Of a stretch of 64,000 nucleotides of DNA, positions 8,780-17,734 are shown in pieces. Position numbers and translations under genes: made by a program. The stretch is from the NCBI GenBank assembly GCA_041395385.1, contig JAWLAN010000022.1, positions 29,470 through 93,469 of the forward strand, written 5' to 3'. This stretch comes from JAJVHZ01 sp041395385. Lineage in GTDB: Bacteria > Pseudomonadota > Gammaproteobacteria > JAJPIJ01. The number at the start of each line of letters is the position of its first letter. Within the stretch, counting starts at the first letter, position 1. Under the pieces are notes generated by a model. The model did no database searches and was not told the origin of the DNA. It saw nothing but the letters and a program-made list of their open reading frames with translations.

Positions 8780-9704
8780 CGACACGCTGTCGATGCTGCT
8801 GACGACCGGCGCGGTCGTGAAGTCCAACGGCCATGAGGTGATCACGGCGCGCACCGGCGCTGAAGGGCTGACGCTCTTCGCCCAGGAGTCGCCGGATCTG
8901 GTGCTGCTCGACGTGGTGATGCCGGAGATGGATGGCCACGAGGTCGCACGGCGGATCCGGGCCGCGTCCGGGGATCACTGGGTCCCCATCATCTTCCTCA
9001 CCGGGCTCGTTGCGGACTCTGATCTCGCCAAGGGCATCGACGTGGGCGGCGATGATTATCTGACCAAGCCGGTCAGCCAGATCGTGCTGGCCGCCAAGCT
9101 GCATGCGATGCAGCGCATCGCCGACATGCGCAACCGACTGGTCGAGGTCACCGGGCAACTCGAAGCCGCCAACATACGGCTGTTGGAGATGGTAAACGTG
9201 GACGGTCTCACAGGATTACTCAACCGCAGATTCCTGGATGAGATGCTCGCCCGCGAGTGGAGCCGTTCCGCGCGCAACCACACGCCGATCTCGCTGCTGA
9301 TGGTCGACATCGATCATTTCAAACAGTACAACGACACTTATGGGCATCTCCAGGGTGACGATTGTCTGCGCAACGTGGCCCGCGCCTGTCGGGAGACCCT
9401 GAACCGCGGGGCGGACGCCATGGCCCGATATGGCGGGGAGGAGTTCGTCGCCGTGCTGCCGGAAACGCCGCTGAGCGGCGCCCAAACGGTCGCGGAGAGG
9501 ATGCGCACGCAGGTCTGTTCCCTGGCGCTCGCCAACGCCCAGTCGGCCGTCAGCGGCAAGGTAACGGTGAGCATCGGATGTGCCGCGCAAGTGGCTGAGC
9601 ACGGCTCGACCCCGGAGGTGCTCCTGCAGGCCGCAGACAGGATGCTTTACCGGGCCAAGGATACGGGACGCAATCGCGTATGTCCCGCGGAGAGCGAGTC
9701 GTGA
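8760..9704 (+). CDS. response regulator with diguanylate cyclase (REC-GGDEF)
   Basis: PleD/WspR-like output protein of 314 residues. The receiver (about 1-120) has the acidic pair D7-D8, phospho-acceptor Asp51 in LLDVVMPEMDG and Lys in DDYLTKP. A helical linker leads to the GGDEF domain (about 150-314), whose active site GGEEF (225-229) is intact. The allosteric I-site RxxD (RGAD, 216-219) is present, so the enzyme should make cyclic di-GMP and be product-inhibited. I start at the ATG at 8760, which has GGGAGG just upstream; the longer reading frame runs back into tetR. The hybrid kinase in the same module is a plausible phosphodonor. Confidence 0.93.
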   Translation: MKVLIIDDTLSMLLTTGAVVKSNGHEVITARTGAEGLTLFAQESPDLVLLDVVMPEMDGHEVARRIRAASGDHWVPIIFLTGLVADSDLAKGIDVGGDDYLTKPVSQIVLAAKLHAMQRIADMRNRLVEVTGQLEAANIRLLEMVNVDGLTGLLNRRFLDEMLAREWSRSARNHTPISLLMVDIDHFKQYNDTYGHLQGDDCLRNVARACRETLNRGADAMARYGGEEFVAVLPETPLSGAQTVAERMRTQVCSLALANAQSAVSGKVTVSIGCAAQVAEHGSTPEVLLQAADRMLYRAKDTGRNRVCPAESES

Positions 9705-9810
9705 GGCATGGGTTTGCCGTAGCGGATGGCCCGCGCCTGCCCTCGCGGTGGTCCGGACGCCAGTGCACGGAACCCGTGAACGCTGCGATCCGTTCGCCGG
9801 AGCGGGCGCC

Positions 9811-11328
9811 ATGAGCGAATCTGTCGATCAAGTGCCGCCCGATGCACCGCTGCGGGTCCTGGTGGTCGACGATTCGGTGGTGGACAACCGGATCACCTGC
9901 GCGGTGATCGCGCGGCACGGCCACACGACCTTCTCCGCTGCAAATGGCCGGGAGGCGGTGGAGTTGTGTCGCGTCCATTCGCCGGATCTGATCGTCACCG
10001 ACTGCAACATGCCGGAGATGGACGGATTCCAGGCGACGCGACATATCCGAGAGGTTCATCGTGACCGCTGGGTGCCGATTATCATGGTCAGCGGCATGGA
10101 TGCGCCCGAGGACATCGTGCGCGGACTCGAGGCGGGAGCTGACGACTTCCTCACCAAGCCAGTGCATCCCGATGTCCTCCTGGCGAAGCTGCGGCTGTTC
10201 AGGCACACGTTATGGGCGCATCGCCAGCTCAAGGCGAGCTACGCCCACTACCGCAGCATCAGCGCCTCGGCGCTGGACGGCATCATCACCACCAACCAGG
10301 ACGGCGTCATCCTCACGGCCAACCGGGCCGCCGAGCAGCAGTTCCATTCGCCTGCCGGAGGTCTGCTGGGCCGGTGCCTGGATGAATTCCTGGTTGCCGT
10401 GGCAGCGCGGGGCGCCGCGGGGTGGCGCCAGTGGGCCGACCATGGTGACGGCGGCTACGAGGGCACCGGCCGGCGCATCGACGGCGGCACCTTCCCGTTG
10501 ACCCTGCGGGTGAGCAATTTCGAGACGGAAGGGGGCGGGAACTTCGTGGTGATCGTGCGCGACGAGACGTTGCGCAAACAGCATGAGCGCAGCCTGGAGA
10601 CCTACCGCCAGGAGAAGCAGCGCGAGTCCGAGCTCGCCGCGGAGGTAATGCGCAACATCATACGCGCCGACGGCGCGGCCGATCCGCTGCTCAGCGTCCA
10701 CTCACTGCCGACCTCGGAGTTCAGCGGCGACATGGTGCTGGCCGCGCGTACGCCGGCCCACGTGCCCTACTTCTTCGTTGCCGACGCCACCGGCCACGGC
10801 CTCTCGGCGGCGATCTGCGTGCTGCCGCTAGTGCGGATCTTCCGCACCATGGTCGCCAAGGAGTGCGCGCTGGTGGAGATCGCCTACGAGATGAATCGCC
10901 ACCTGCACGACACGCTGCCGACCGGTTTCTTCGTCGCCGCAGTGCTTGCCCGCCTCGACAGGCCGGGACGGACGGTGGAGGTCTGGAACGGCGGCCTGCC
11001 GCGGGGCTTCCTCGCCGGCGCAGAGGGCGACATCCGCGAGATTGAATCCACCAACCTGCCACTGGGCATACTCGCGCCGGAAGAGTTCCGTGCCGACGTG
11101 CAGCGACAGAGCTGGTCCCCCGGAAGCCGATTGGTCGTCTACACCGACGGCCTGAACGAGGCCTGCAACGCCGACGGCGAGGAGTTCGGCAGGCAACGCC
11201 TGCTCGATCTGCTGCGAGAGAGCGCGGGTGCGGAGACTCTGCCACGCATCGTCGCCGCGTACACCGCCTTCCTGGGCGGGGCCATGCCCGCAGACGACGT
11301 GACCATCGTGGTGGCGGGACTGCCCTGA
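9811..11328 (+). CDS. response regulator serine phosphatase (REC-PAS-PP2C/SpoIIE, RsbU-like)
   Basis: A 505-residue protein with three parts. A receiver (about 12-130) has acceptor Asp64 in IVTDCNMPEMDG and Lys in DDFLTKP. A PAS-like region (about 145-260) starts at SISASALDGIITTNQDG. A SpoIIE/PP2C-type phosphatase (about 300-505) has metal-binding acidic motifs SGDMVLAA, VADATGHGL, VYTDGLNEA and ADDVTIVV, all intact. Proteins of this design dephosphorylate anti-sigma-factor antagonists. No STAS or anti-sigma gene is in the window, so the partner is elsewhere. Starts 106 bases after the cyclase and is likely cotranscribed. Confidence 0.92.
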   Translation: MSESVDQVPPDAPLRVLVVDDSVVDNRITCAVIARHGHTTFSAANGREAVELCRVHSPDLIVTDCNMPEMDGFQATRHIREVHRDRWVPIIMVSGMDAPEDIVRGLEAGADDFLTKPVHPDVLLAKLRLFRHTLWAHRQLKASYAHYRSISASALDGIITTNQDGVILTANRAAEQQFHSPAGGLLGRCLDEFLVAVAARGAAGWRQWADHGDGGYEGTGRRIDGGTFPLTLRVSNFETEGGGNFVVIVRDETLRKQHERSLETYRQEKQRESELAAEVMRNIIRADGAADPLLSVHSLPTSEFSGDMVLAARTPAHVPYFFVADATGHGLSAAICVLPLVRIFRTMVAKECALVEIAYEMNRHLHDTLPTGFFVAAVLARLDRPGRTVEVWNGGLPRGFLAGAEGDIREIESTNLPLGILAPEEFRADVQRQSWSPGSRLVVYTDGLNEACNADGEEFGRQRLLDLLRESAGAETLPRIVAAYTAFLGGAMPADDVTIVVAGLP

Positions 11329-11404
11329 CGCCGCGGTCGGCGCGGGTGGACAGCTGAAGGTCGCAGTGTGGGGGCCGCGCCTGGCGGCCTGCGGCCTGTA
11401 CGCT

Positions 11405-14400
11405 TCAGGCTGCGTCCGGCAGGCGGCCCCCCCAGGCGTCGAGAGCCTGACGCACCCGTTCGAACTCCGCCTGCAGCTGCTGCGTGCGCTCGCCGCCCGC
11501 GGGGACGCGGCCGGCCTTTGCCATAGCATCGAGGTCCTTGGCCAGCGCGCACAGCACGGTTGCCCCGAGGCTGGCACTGGTGGATTTCAGCGTATGGGCG
11601 GCGCGGTGCAGCTGCGCCGCGTCACCCGCGAGCGTGGCCGCCTCGATCTGGGCCAGCAGTCCGGCGGTGTCTGCGAGGAAGGCTTGCACCAGCTCGGGCA
11701 GGCCCTCGCCCATCAACTCCCGGAGATTCTCCAGGGCCGTAAGATCCAGGGCGGCGGCGTGTGGCGTCTGCGTTGCCATGCCGTGATCGGCGTGCGCCGC
11801 GTCGGTGCTGTCGCATCCCTTACTGTCGGCGTTCGCTAGCCATTTGCCGAGAATTCTCTCCAGCGCCTCGCTGGTGACGGGCTTGGGCAGGTAGTCATCC
11901 ATGCCCGCCGCCAGGCATTGTTCCCGGTCGCCCTCCATGGCGTGAGCGGTCATCGCGACGATCGCCAGCCGTGCGGCGCCCGACTCATGCTCGCGCAGGC
12001 GGATCCGTCGGGTCGCTTCGTAGCCGTCCATCTCCGGCATCTGGCAGTCCATGAGCACGAGGTCGTAGCGGGTTGCGGCGGTTGCCGCCAGTGCCTCGGC
12101 GCCGTCGTTGGCGATGTCGGGCGCGATGCCGAAGCGTCGCAGCAGGCCGCTCGCCACGCGCTGGTTGACCTCGTTGTCCTCCACCAGCAGCACCCTGCCG
12201 CTGCACTGCTGGCGCTGACGGACGGGGGATGCCGGCGCCTGGCCGGCGCGCGTACGGTCGAGCAGGGCCGCTGCAATCGCGTCATAGAGCAGCGATTGCC
12301 GCGCCGGCTTGGGCAGGATCTGGGCTATGCCACGGCGCTGCTCGGGATCGCCAGGCATGTCGCTGGAGCTCAGCATGATGAGCGGCAGGTGCGCGAGCAT
12401 CGGCTCGCCCTTGATGGCGCTTGCGAGCTGGTAGCCGTCCATACCCGGCATATGCGCGTCGAGTATGACGATCGTGCAGGGCGAGGGGCCCACAGCAGAG
12501 GCATACAGCCTCAGAAGCGCCTGCTCGCCGCTTTCTGCGCATTCGTGGGCGATGCCCCAGGATTCGAGGTAGTGTCCGAGGACCTGCAGGTTGGTCGCGT
12601 TGTCGTCGACAATCAGCGCTCGCACGTGCTGCATCACCAGCGGCGTCGCTGCCGCCTCTGCGAGGCGCTGGTCGCCTAGCGGCAGGAGTAGCTGCACGCG
12701 GAAGGTGCTGCCCCGGCCCGGCACGCTATCGACCTCTATGCTGCCGTTCATCTTCTCCGCCAGAAGCCGGCAGATTGCCAGTCCGAGCCCGGTGCCGCCG
12801 AACCGCCGCGTGGTCGAGCTGTCGGCCTGGGTGAAGGGCTGGAAGAGCTTGGCCCGCGCCTCATCCGTCATGCCGACGCCGGTATCCCGAACCTCGATCG
12901 CGAGTTTCGCGCCGTCCGGCGCGTCCGCCGTTGCGGTGATGCGCAGCGAGACCTCGCCCTCCTCGGTGAACTTGATGGCGTTGCCCAGCAGGTTCAGCAG
13001 TATCTGGCGAATGCGCGTCGGGTCGCCGCGGTAGATCCGCGGCAGCTCCGGGGCGAGGTAGCAGTTGATGTCCAGCGATTTCTTGTGCGCCGGCTTGGCC
13101 AGCAACGTGCAGACGTCCTCCGCCAGCCGGCGCAGGTCGAAATCGATGTTCTCGATCTCCAGGCGCCCGGCTTCGATCTTGGAGAGGTCCAGGATGTCGT
13201 TGAGGATCTCCAGCAGCGCCGAGGCGGAGCCGTGCGCGGTCTCGACGAACTCGCTCTGCTGGCGGCTGAGCGTCGTGTCGCGCAGGAGGTCGAGCATACC
13301 GAGCACGCCGTTCATCGGCGTGCGGATCTCGTGGCTCATGTTGGCGAGGAACTGACTCTTGGTGCGGGTCGCCGCCAGCGCGGCATCGCGGGCCGCAAGC
13401 AGCTCTTCCTCGAGGTGCTTCTGGGCAGTCATGTCGTGCAGGGTCTCGATCACGGCGGCAGTCGAGCCATCGACGTTGAAGAGCGGCCCGGCCGCAATGG
13501 TGAGATAGAGACGCCTACCCGTAGGCAGCGTGCACCAGTTCTCCGCCGCCAAGCCGCCTGGCACCGAGGCCAGATCGCTGACCGAGGCGTAGTGCCGACA
13601 GGCCAGCTCGGGCTTGCCGGCGAGTACGATGTCGGCGAGCGTCGGGCGGTCGTCGGCGTAGAACGCGCGGGCGTGCAGGCGCGTGCCGACCACGTCTTCG
13701 GCCTTCACCCCGGTCATCTCCTCCAGCGACCGATTCCAGATGCTGACCCGGCCCTCCGCATCGAGCACGAACGTGGGCGTAACCAGGCGCTGCAGGAGCG
13801 CCAGCACGAACGCCTTCTCGCGCTTGACCGCCAGGTCGGCCTGCTCGCGTTCGGTGACGTCGCGCTGTACCGCAACAAAGGCGATGCTCCCGTCCTTGCC
13901 GTGGATCGGCGTCACCGTGCTCTCGGCCCAACGCAGGTCAGGGAGCGCAGCCTCGGCGGCCGCCATTGTCTGCGTCTCCCCCCTGCGCCGGTAGCGGAGG
14001 CGGCCGCGCCAGGCGTTGCCGCGCTTCAGGGCCGCCCACATGGGACCGTAGTCCGTGGCGCCGTCGCCATAGACCTGGCTGGGCGGAAGACCGGCCGCTT
14101 CCTGCTGCGTCCACCCGGTCATGGCCGTGAACGCGGGATTGACGTATCGGATCCCACCGGCCTCGTCGGCTATGAGGACGGCATCGGCACTGGCCTCCAC
14201 CGCCATGGCCAGCTGCCGGAGCTTCTGCTCCGATGCCTGCTGCTCGGTGCAGTCGGCGAGCACGGCGAGAAACAGGTGTTGGTCTTCGGAGTGTAGTTCC
14301 GAGAGCGACAGCCATGCCGGGAACTCGGTACCATCCTTCTTGCGCGCCGTCACCAGGCGCCCAATTCCCAGCACGCTGGGCTTTCCGCTTTGCAGGTAGT

Positions 14401-14842
14401 TGGAGATGTGGGTGTCGGGCATGCGGCGCTCCGAATCGGGCATCAGCAGGCCGACGTTCCGTCCGATGATCTCCTCTGCGGAGTAGCCGAAAAGGCGCTG
14501 CGCGGCCTGATTGAACGAGCGTACCGTGCCCCGGGTGTCGACGGTGATGAATGGGTCCGGCAGTCCTTCCACGACGGCGGTCGCGTACCGGGCCAACCGT
14601 TGCTGCTCGGACCACAGGGATCGGGCGGTGAGGCGCCATATGAGCGGCCCGGCGATTGCCGCCAGCAATAGCGGATCGAGCACGTTCTGCCAGAGCCCGG
14701 CCACTTCCCAGCCGGCGACTTCGAGGCTTTCCAGAGCCTGCATGATCAGGAACTCGACTGCCGCCACGATAAGTATCGTGTGTGCAAGCGTACGCAGGAA
14801 TGTCGGCCGATTGGCCCTCGAGCTGTCCATTTTGAGCTTCAT
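11405..14842 (-). CDS. hybrid sensor histidine kinase (2TM-PAS3-HisKA-HATPase-REC2-Hpt)
   Basis: BarA/TorS-like phosphorelay kinase of 1145 residues. Two membrane segments lie near residues 17-70 with almost no periplasmic loop, so sensing is probably through the three PAS regions (about 85-205, 210-330, 340-470). The HisKA box MSHEIRTPMNG carries His504. The ATPase has NLLGNAIKFT, DTGVGM and GGTGLGLAI. Two receivers follow, with Asp795 (LDAHMPGMDG) and Asp932 (MDCQMPEMDG). The Hpt domain has His1083 in AAHTLKSTSASLG. It ends 76 bases from the phosphatase gene, facing it, and could feed phosphate to the two receiver proteins of the module. Confidence 0.95.
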   Translation of the reverse strand: MKLKMDSSRANRPTFLRTLAHTILIVAAVEFLIMQALESLEVAGWEVAGLWQNVLDPLLLAAIAGPLIWRLTARSLWSEQQRLARYATAVVEGLPDPFITVDTRGTVRSFNQAAQRLFGYSAEEIIGRNVGLLMPDSERRMPDTHISNYLQSGKPSVLGIGRLVTARKKDGTEFPAWLSLSELHSEDQHLFLAVLADCTEQQASEQKLRQLAMAVEASADAVLIADEAGGIRYVNPAFTAMTGWTQQEAAGLPPSQVYGDGATDYGPMWAALKRGNAWRGRLRYRRRGETQTMAAAEAALPDLRWAESTVTPIHGKDGSIAFVAVQRDVTEREQADLAVKREKAFVLALLQRLVTPTFVLDAEGRVSIWNRSLEEMTGVKAEDVVGTRLHARAFYADDRPTLADIVLAGKPELACRHYASVSDLASVPGGLAAENWCTLPTGRRLYLTIAAGPLFNVDGSTAAVIETLHDMTAQKHLEEELLAARDAALAATRTKSQFLANMSHEIRTPMNGVLGMLDLLRDTTLSRQQSEFVETAHGSASALLEILNDILDLSKIEAGRLEIENIDFDLRRLAEDVCTLLAKPAHKKSLDINCYLAPELPRIYRGDPTRIRQILLNLLGNAIKFTEEGEVSLRITATADAPDGAKLAIEVRDTGVGMTDEARAKLFQPFTQADSSTTRRFGGTGLGLAICRLLAEKMNGSIEVDSVPGRGSTFRVQLLLPLGDQRLAEAAATPLVMQHVRALIVDDNATNLQVLGHYLESWGIAHECAESGEQALLRLYASAVGPSPCTIVILDAHMPGMDGYQLASAIKGEPMLAHLPLIMLSSSDMPGDPEQRRGIAQILPKPARQSLLYDAIAAALLDRTRAGQAPASPVRQRQQCSGRVLLVEDNEVNQRVASGLLRRFGIAPDIANDGAEALAATAATRYDLVLMDCQMPEMDGYEATRRIRLREHESGAARLAIVAMTAHAMEGDREQCLAAGMDDYLPKPVTSEALERILGKWLANADSKGCDSTDAAHADHGMATQTPHAAALDLTALENLRELMGEGLPELVQAFLADTAGLLAQIEAATLAGDAAQLHRAAHTLKSTSASLGATVLCALAKDLDAMAKAGRVPAGGERTQQLQAEFERVRQALDAWGGRLPDAA

Positions 14843-15086
14843 GAATCGTTCCGTTTGGAATCGGCGGTGCGCGCATTCCGGCTGCGGTGCCCGCGCGCGC
14901 GGCGCGATGCGGGCGGTTTACGGTACATGAGCGATTATCGGCGCCGCACCACGATGCCTTTACCGTTCGGTTGCTCGGTATCAGCGTCTTGCGGAATGTG
15001 AGTCGCCGGTCACATGTTCGGACCGGGGCACCGCGGAATCCCGAGCCGGGCGTTCACGGCGCGCGCCGCCGCGGGCGCGGAGTCGG

Positions 15087-15236
15087 TCAGCCGCGCGTCG
15101 CCCACAGCAGCAGGACCAGCAGCGCCGCACCCAGCACCAGACTGCCGAGGATGAGCTTGCGCTCCACCGGCAGCAGCGGTTCGTAGGGCATGCGCTGCAG
15201 TTCGTCCTTGATGCGCTGTTCGTCGTCTTTCTGCAT
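15087..15236 (-). CDS. 49-residue membrane protein between exporter and kinase
   Basis: Starts MQKDDEQRIKDELQRMPYEP. A charged amphipathic N-terminus of about 26 residues is followed by one hydrophobic helix (LILGSLVLGAALLVLLLWA) and the end TRG. The ATG is 15 bases after the exporter stop, and a GAGGGG purine run sits before it, so it is probably translated from the exporter mRNA. I do not recognise a family. It could be a small subunit or regulator of the exporter. The second module carries the same gene with a one-base deletion. Confidence 0.65.
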   Translation of the reverse strand: MQKDDEQRIKDELQRMPYEPLLPVERKLILGSLVLGAALLVLLLWATRG

Positions 15237-15251
15237 GGGTTCCAGCCCCCC

Positions 15252-16682
15252 TCAGCCCGAGGCCAGCGGCGGCTTCACGCCCGCGAAGAACAGCCAGGAG
15301 ATCACCAGACCGAACCAGATGATGAAACCGAACAGGCTCACGGCGTACACGGCAGCGAGCCTGCCTATGCCTTCCTCGCGCAGCTTGCGGAAGTCGCTGA
15401 CGAGGCCTATGCACAGGAAGGTCAGCAGGAAGAACAGCTGGCGGTAGACGTTGGCGACCTCGGTCGCCGGCTTGGCCGCGCCGATGCGCGACTCATCGCC
15501 CAGGCACCACCAGAGCATGAGCGCGAAGGTCAGCACGTAGCCGATGACGAACTTCGGGAAGCGCTCCCAGATCTCCCCCACGCCAACGCGCACGCCCGGC
15601 TTACGGTCGATGAAGCTGGTCCAGATGATTGCGAGCAAGAACGCCCACACGCCGATGAACACGTCGATGAAGATCTTGGTGGTCGTGGTGGCCATCGAGA
15701 TCCAGCCTTCCTGGTACTGAACCCCGCTGACGGCGAAGGCCTTGGCACGAATGAGGGAGTCCGTAATCGCGCCCGCGGGGATGGCCGCGCCGTCGGTCTT
15801 CACCGCCAGGCCCATCCAGGCGCCCGCCACCATCGGCTCGTCGTAGAGGAAGTGCTGCGCCAGGAACGGCAGGATGAGCAGCTCGATCACCGCGAAGATC
15901 ACCACCAGCGAGGAGACCATCACCGCCACGATCGGCCGCGCGCGTATGGCCGCGCCGGTGGCGATGGCCGCCGAGACGCCGCAGATGGAGATCCCCGAGG
16001 CGAGCGGCGCCGCCCACTCGCGGCTGAAGCGGAAGTATCGCCGTGCCACGTAATAGATCACCGCCCAGTAGATGAGATAGGCCTCGACCACGGCGCACAG
16101 GCCCCGCCAGATGACGGTTTGCGCCAGACCGAAGGTCTCCGCGGATTTCACGCCCAGCGCCGCGCCCATGATGACGATCGCGATCTTCACGTACAGCTCC
16201 GGCCGCACCGCCTCCCTGAGTCGCCCGGCGGTGCCGGGCGCGAGGTTGGCGATGGCCAGGCCGAGGAGCAGGGCGATGATGTAGCCGGACTCGCCGGTGA
16301 GGTTCAGCGACCAGGCGATGCCGAGCTTGTCGAACTTGTCGCTGGTGGCGGCGATGTAGGCGTAGTGGCCGATCACCCAGCAGAGCACGCTCAGCGCGAA
16401 CAGCACCGTGAACGCGGCGGCGAAGCGCGCCTGCCGGGCGCCGAGACATCTCGCGCCGGCGCAGGCGAGCAGCAGCATGAAGACATACGATCCGGCGAGC
16501 GACAGCAGCGGCGGGACCGTGGAGCCCTTGGCGACCGGCGCGAGCGCCTTGGCCGGCTCCAGCCACACCTTGCTGGTGACCGACCAGCCCAGCAGATCGA
16601 GGCCGAACATGGTCGCCGTCGCGAGGGCGAACACCAGCAGCCCGATCCACACCGCCAGCCAGTCTTCACTGATGCGCGGCAT
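15252..16682 (-). CDS. YeiH-family (putative sulfate exporter) transporter
   Basis: A polytopic inner-membrane protein of 476 residues with about twelve hydrophobic segments. It has the signature region of the UPF0324/YeiH family: ESGYIIALLLGLAIAN, KIAIVIMGAALGVKSAETFG and GISICGVSAAIATGAAI. These proteins are annotated as putative sulfate exporters on indirect evidence; the true substrate is not settled. It is longer than YeiH of E. coli, with extra hydrophobic segments at both ends. The start has GGTGAG ten bases upstream. First gene of the minus-strand set of the module. Confidence 0.85.
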   Translation of the reverse strand: MPRISEDWLAVWIGLLVFALATATMFGLDLLGWSVTSKVWLEPAKALAPVAKGSTVPPLLSLAGSYVFMLLLACAGARCLGARQARFAAAFTVLFALSVLCWVIGHYAYIAATSDKFDKLGIAWSLNLTGESGYIIALLLGLAIANLAPGTAGRLREAVRPELYVKIAIVIMGAALGVKSAETFGLAQTVIWRGLCAVVEAYLIYWAVIYYVARRYFRFSREWAAPLASGISICGVSAAIATGAAIRARPIVAVMVSSLVVIFAVIELLILPFLAQHFLYDEPMVAGAWMGLAVKTDGAAIPAGAITDSLIRAKAFAVSGVQYQEGWISMATTTTKIFIDVFIGVWAFLLAIIWTSFIDRKPGVRVGVGEIWERFPKFVIGYVLTFALMLWWCLGDESRIGAAKPATEVANVYRQLFFLLTFLCIGLVSDFRKLREEGIGRLAAVYAVSLFGFIIWFGLVISWLFFAGVKPPLASG

Positions 16683-16708
16683 GGCTGCTCACCGCCTTCT
16701 CGACCGGG

Positions 16709-17236
16709 CGGCCCTGCGCGCAACGCCGAATACGTCAACGGCGCATCCTCCAAATCCGTCATCGGGCGACGCCATGACGGCGGACGGCGTGCCAGCGTGC
16801 GAGCTTGGCGAATGCGAAGCGTGTTGCAACAAACCGCACCCCCCGTTTCGCGTGTCGAGGATACCGCAATGTATGAACGCTCGCCGGCTCGCCGGGCAAT
16901 CCCGCTTTTGCCGGGGCCGCGACAGGCCGTAACCCGGCGGGGCTTCGATCGGGAGCGGGCACACGAGGCCGAGCGTAACTGGCACGGCTACGACAGGACC
17001 TGCCGGTAGGCGGAGATGGACGCAGCCCTCGTGCGGTCGGTCCGGGGGGGGCTGCGGCTGGATCAGAGTGACGATCGGCAACTGCAGCGGTGCTACGGCC
17101 AGCTTGAGGTATTGCAGAGCCTGAGTGAAAATTGAACGCCTCGGCGACCGACCGTTACCCGCTGAGCCGGCTATCTAGCCGCCGAAAGATAACAACTCAA
17201 ACGCCACAGGCTGGGACACCATGATCAAGGGGTATC
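16709..17236. other. gene-free spacer between the two module copies
   Basis: No reading frame here is supported as a gene. One block at about 16835-16890 (CCGCACCCCCCGTTTCGCGTG and what follows, to the ATGAACGC end) resembles 25850-25900 at the same position upstream of the second exporter. It is probably part of the exporter promoter region. The rest shows nothing I recognise. Confidence 0.6.
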
Positions 17237-17734
17237 ATGCGGGATAGGCCAGAATGCCGCCCGTGCACGCGGGCGAGGGTGCCCAGGTCGGCGGTCAGCG
17301 CCATCGGCTCAGCGGGCCCGCACCGCGTCAGCGTATCCGGGACGGTGCTGGATGCGGGGCTGACGTATGGCGTTCTCTACGCGGTTTTCGCCTCCAAGGG
17401 AAAGCGCATCGCGAAGGTGATCTCGCAGGCGCGAGCCGTTTCCGAACTCGAGACCTCTGGTCACTCGCCGGATGATGCGCTTGGCAATTGCAGCGAGTCC
17501 CACCTCTCACCATGGCACTTCGATGGCGCGGAGGGCAGCCGATCTTCACGGTTTCCCGCCACTGTTCCGCCACGCCTGACGGAGTTTGAGCGTCGACGGC
17601 ATACGGCGGGCATTCACAGAGGCCGACTGTGCCGCGCCAGCCGAAGACGATCGGCGAGGCGGTCTACAATCGACCCATCCGGGTGCGGCCTGTTCCGGTC
17701 GAAAGCGTATGGCGGGTCAGGTGCAGATCCATGA
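17237..17734 (+). pseudogene. decayed TetR regulator, copy 2
   Basis: Aligned with the copy 1 regulator, the helix-turn-helix part is still recognisable: SAGPHRVSVSGTVLDAGLTY against SAGPHRVSVAAVMTGAGLTH. Conserved positions are lost, including the GGFYAHF motif, now GVLYAVF. The interval between the start and the cyclase ATG is about 180 bases shorter, so most of the ligand-binding half is missing. The frame reads to 17734, overlapping the cyclase start by four bases, but is unlikely to encode a working repressor. Confidence 0.8.

Larger units (their letters stand above)
8087..16708. repeat. tandem module, copy 1
   Basis: First of two direct copies of an ~8.5 kb segment. It carries TetR, receiver-GGDEF and receiver-PAS-PP2C genes on the plus strand, facing a hybrid kinase, a 49-residue protein and a YeiH-like exporter on the minus strand. 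All genes are intact here. The right edge is sharp: similarity to copy 2 stops about 25 bases beyond the exporter start codon. The left edge fades at the TetR start. Confidence 0.9.
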
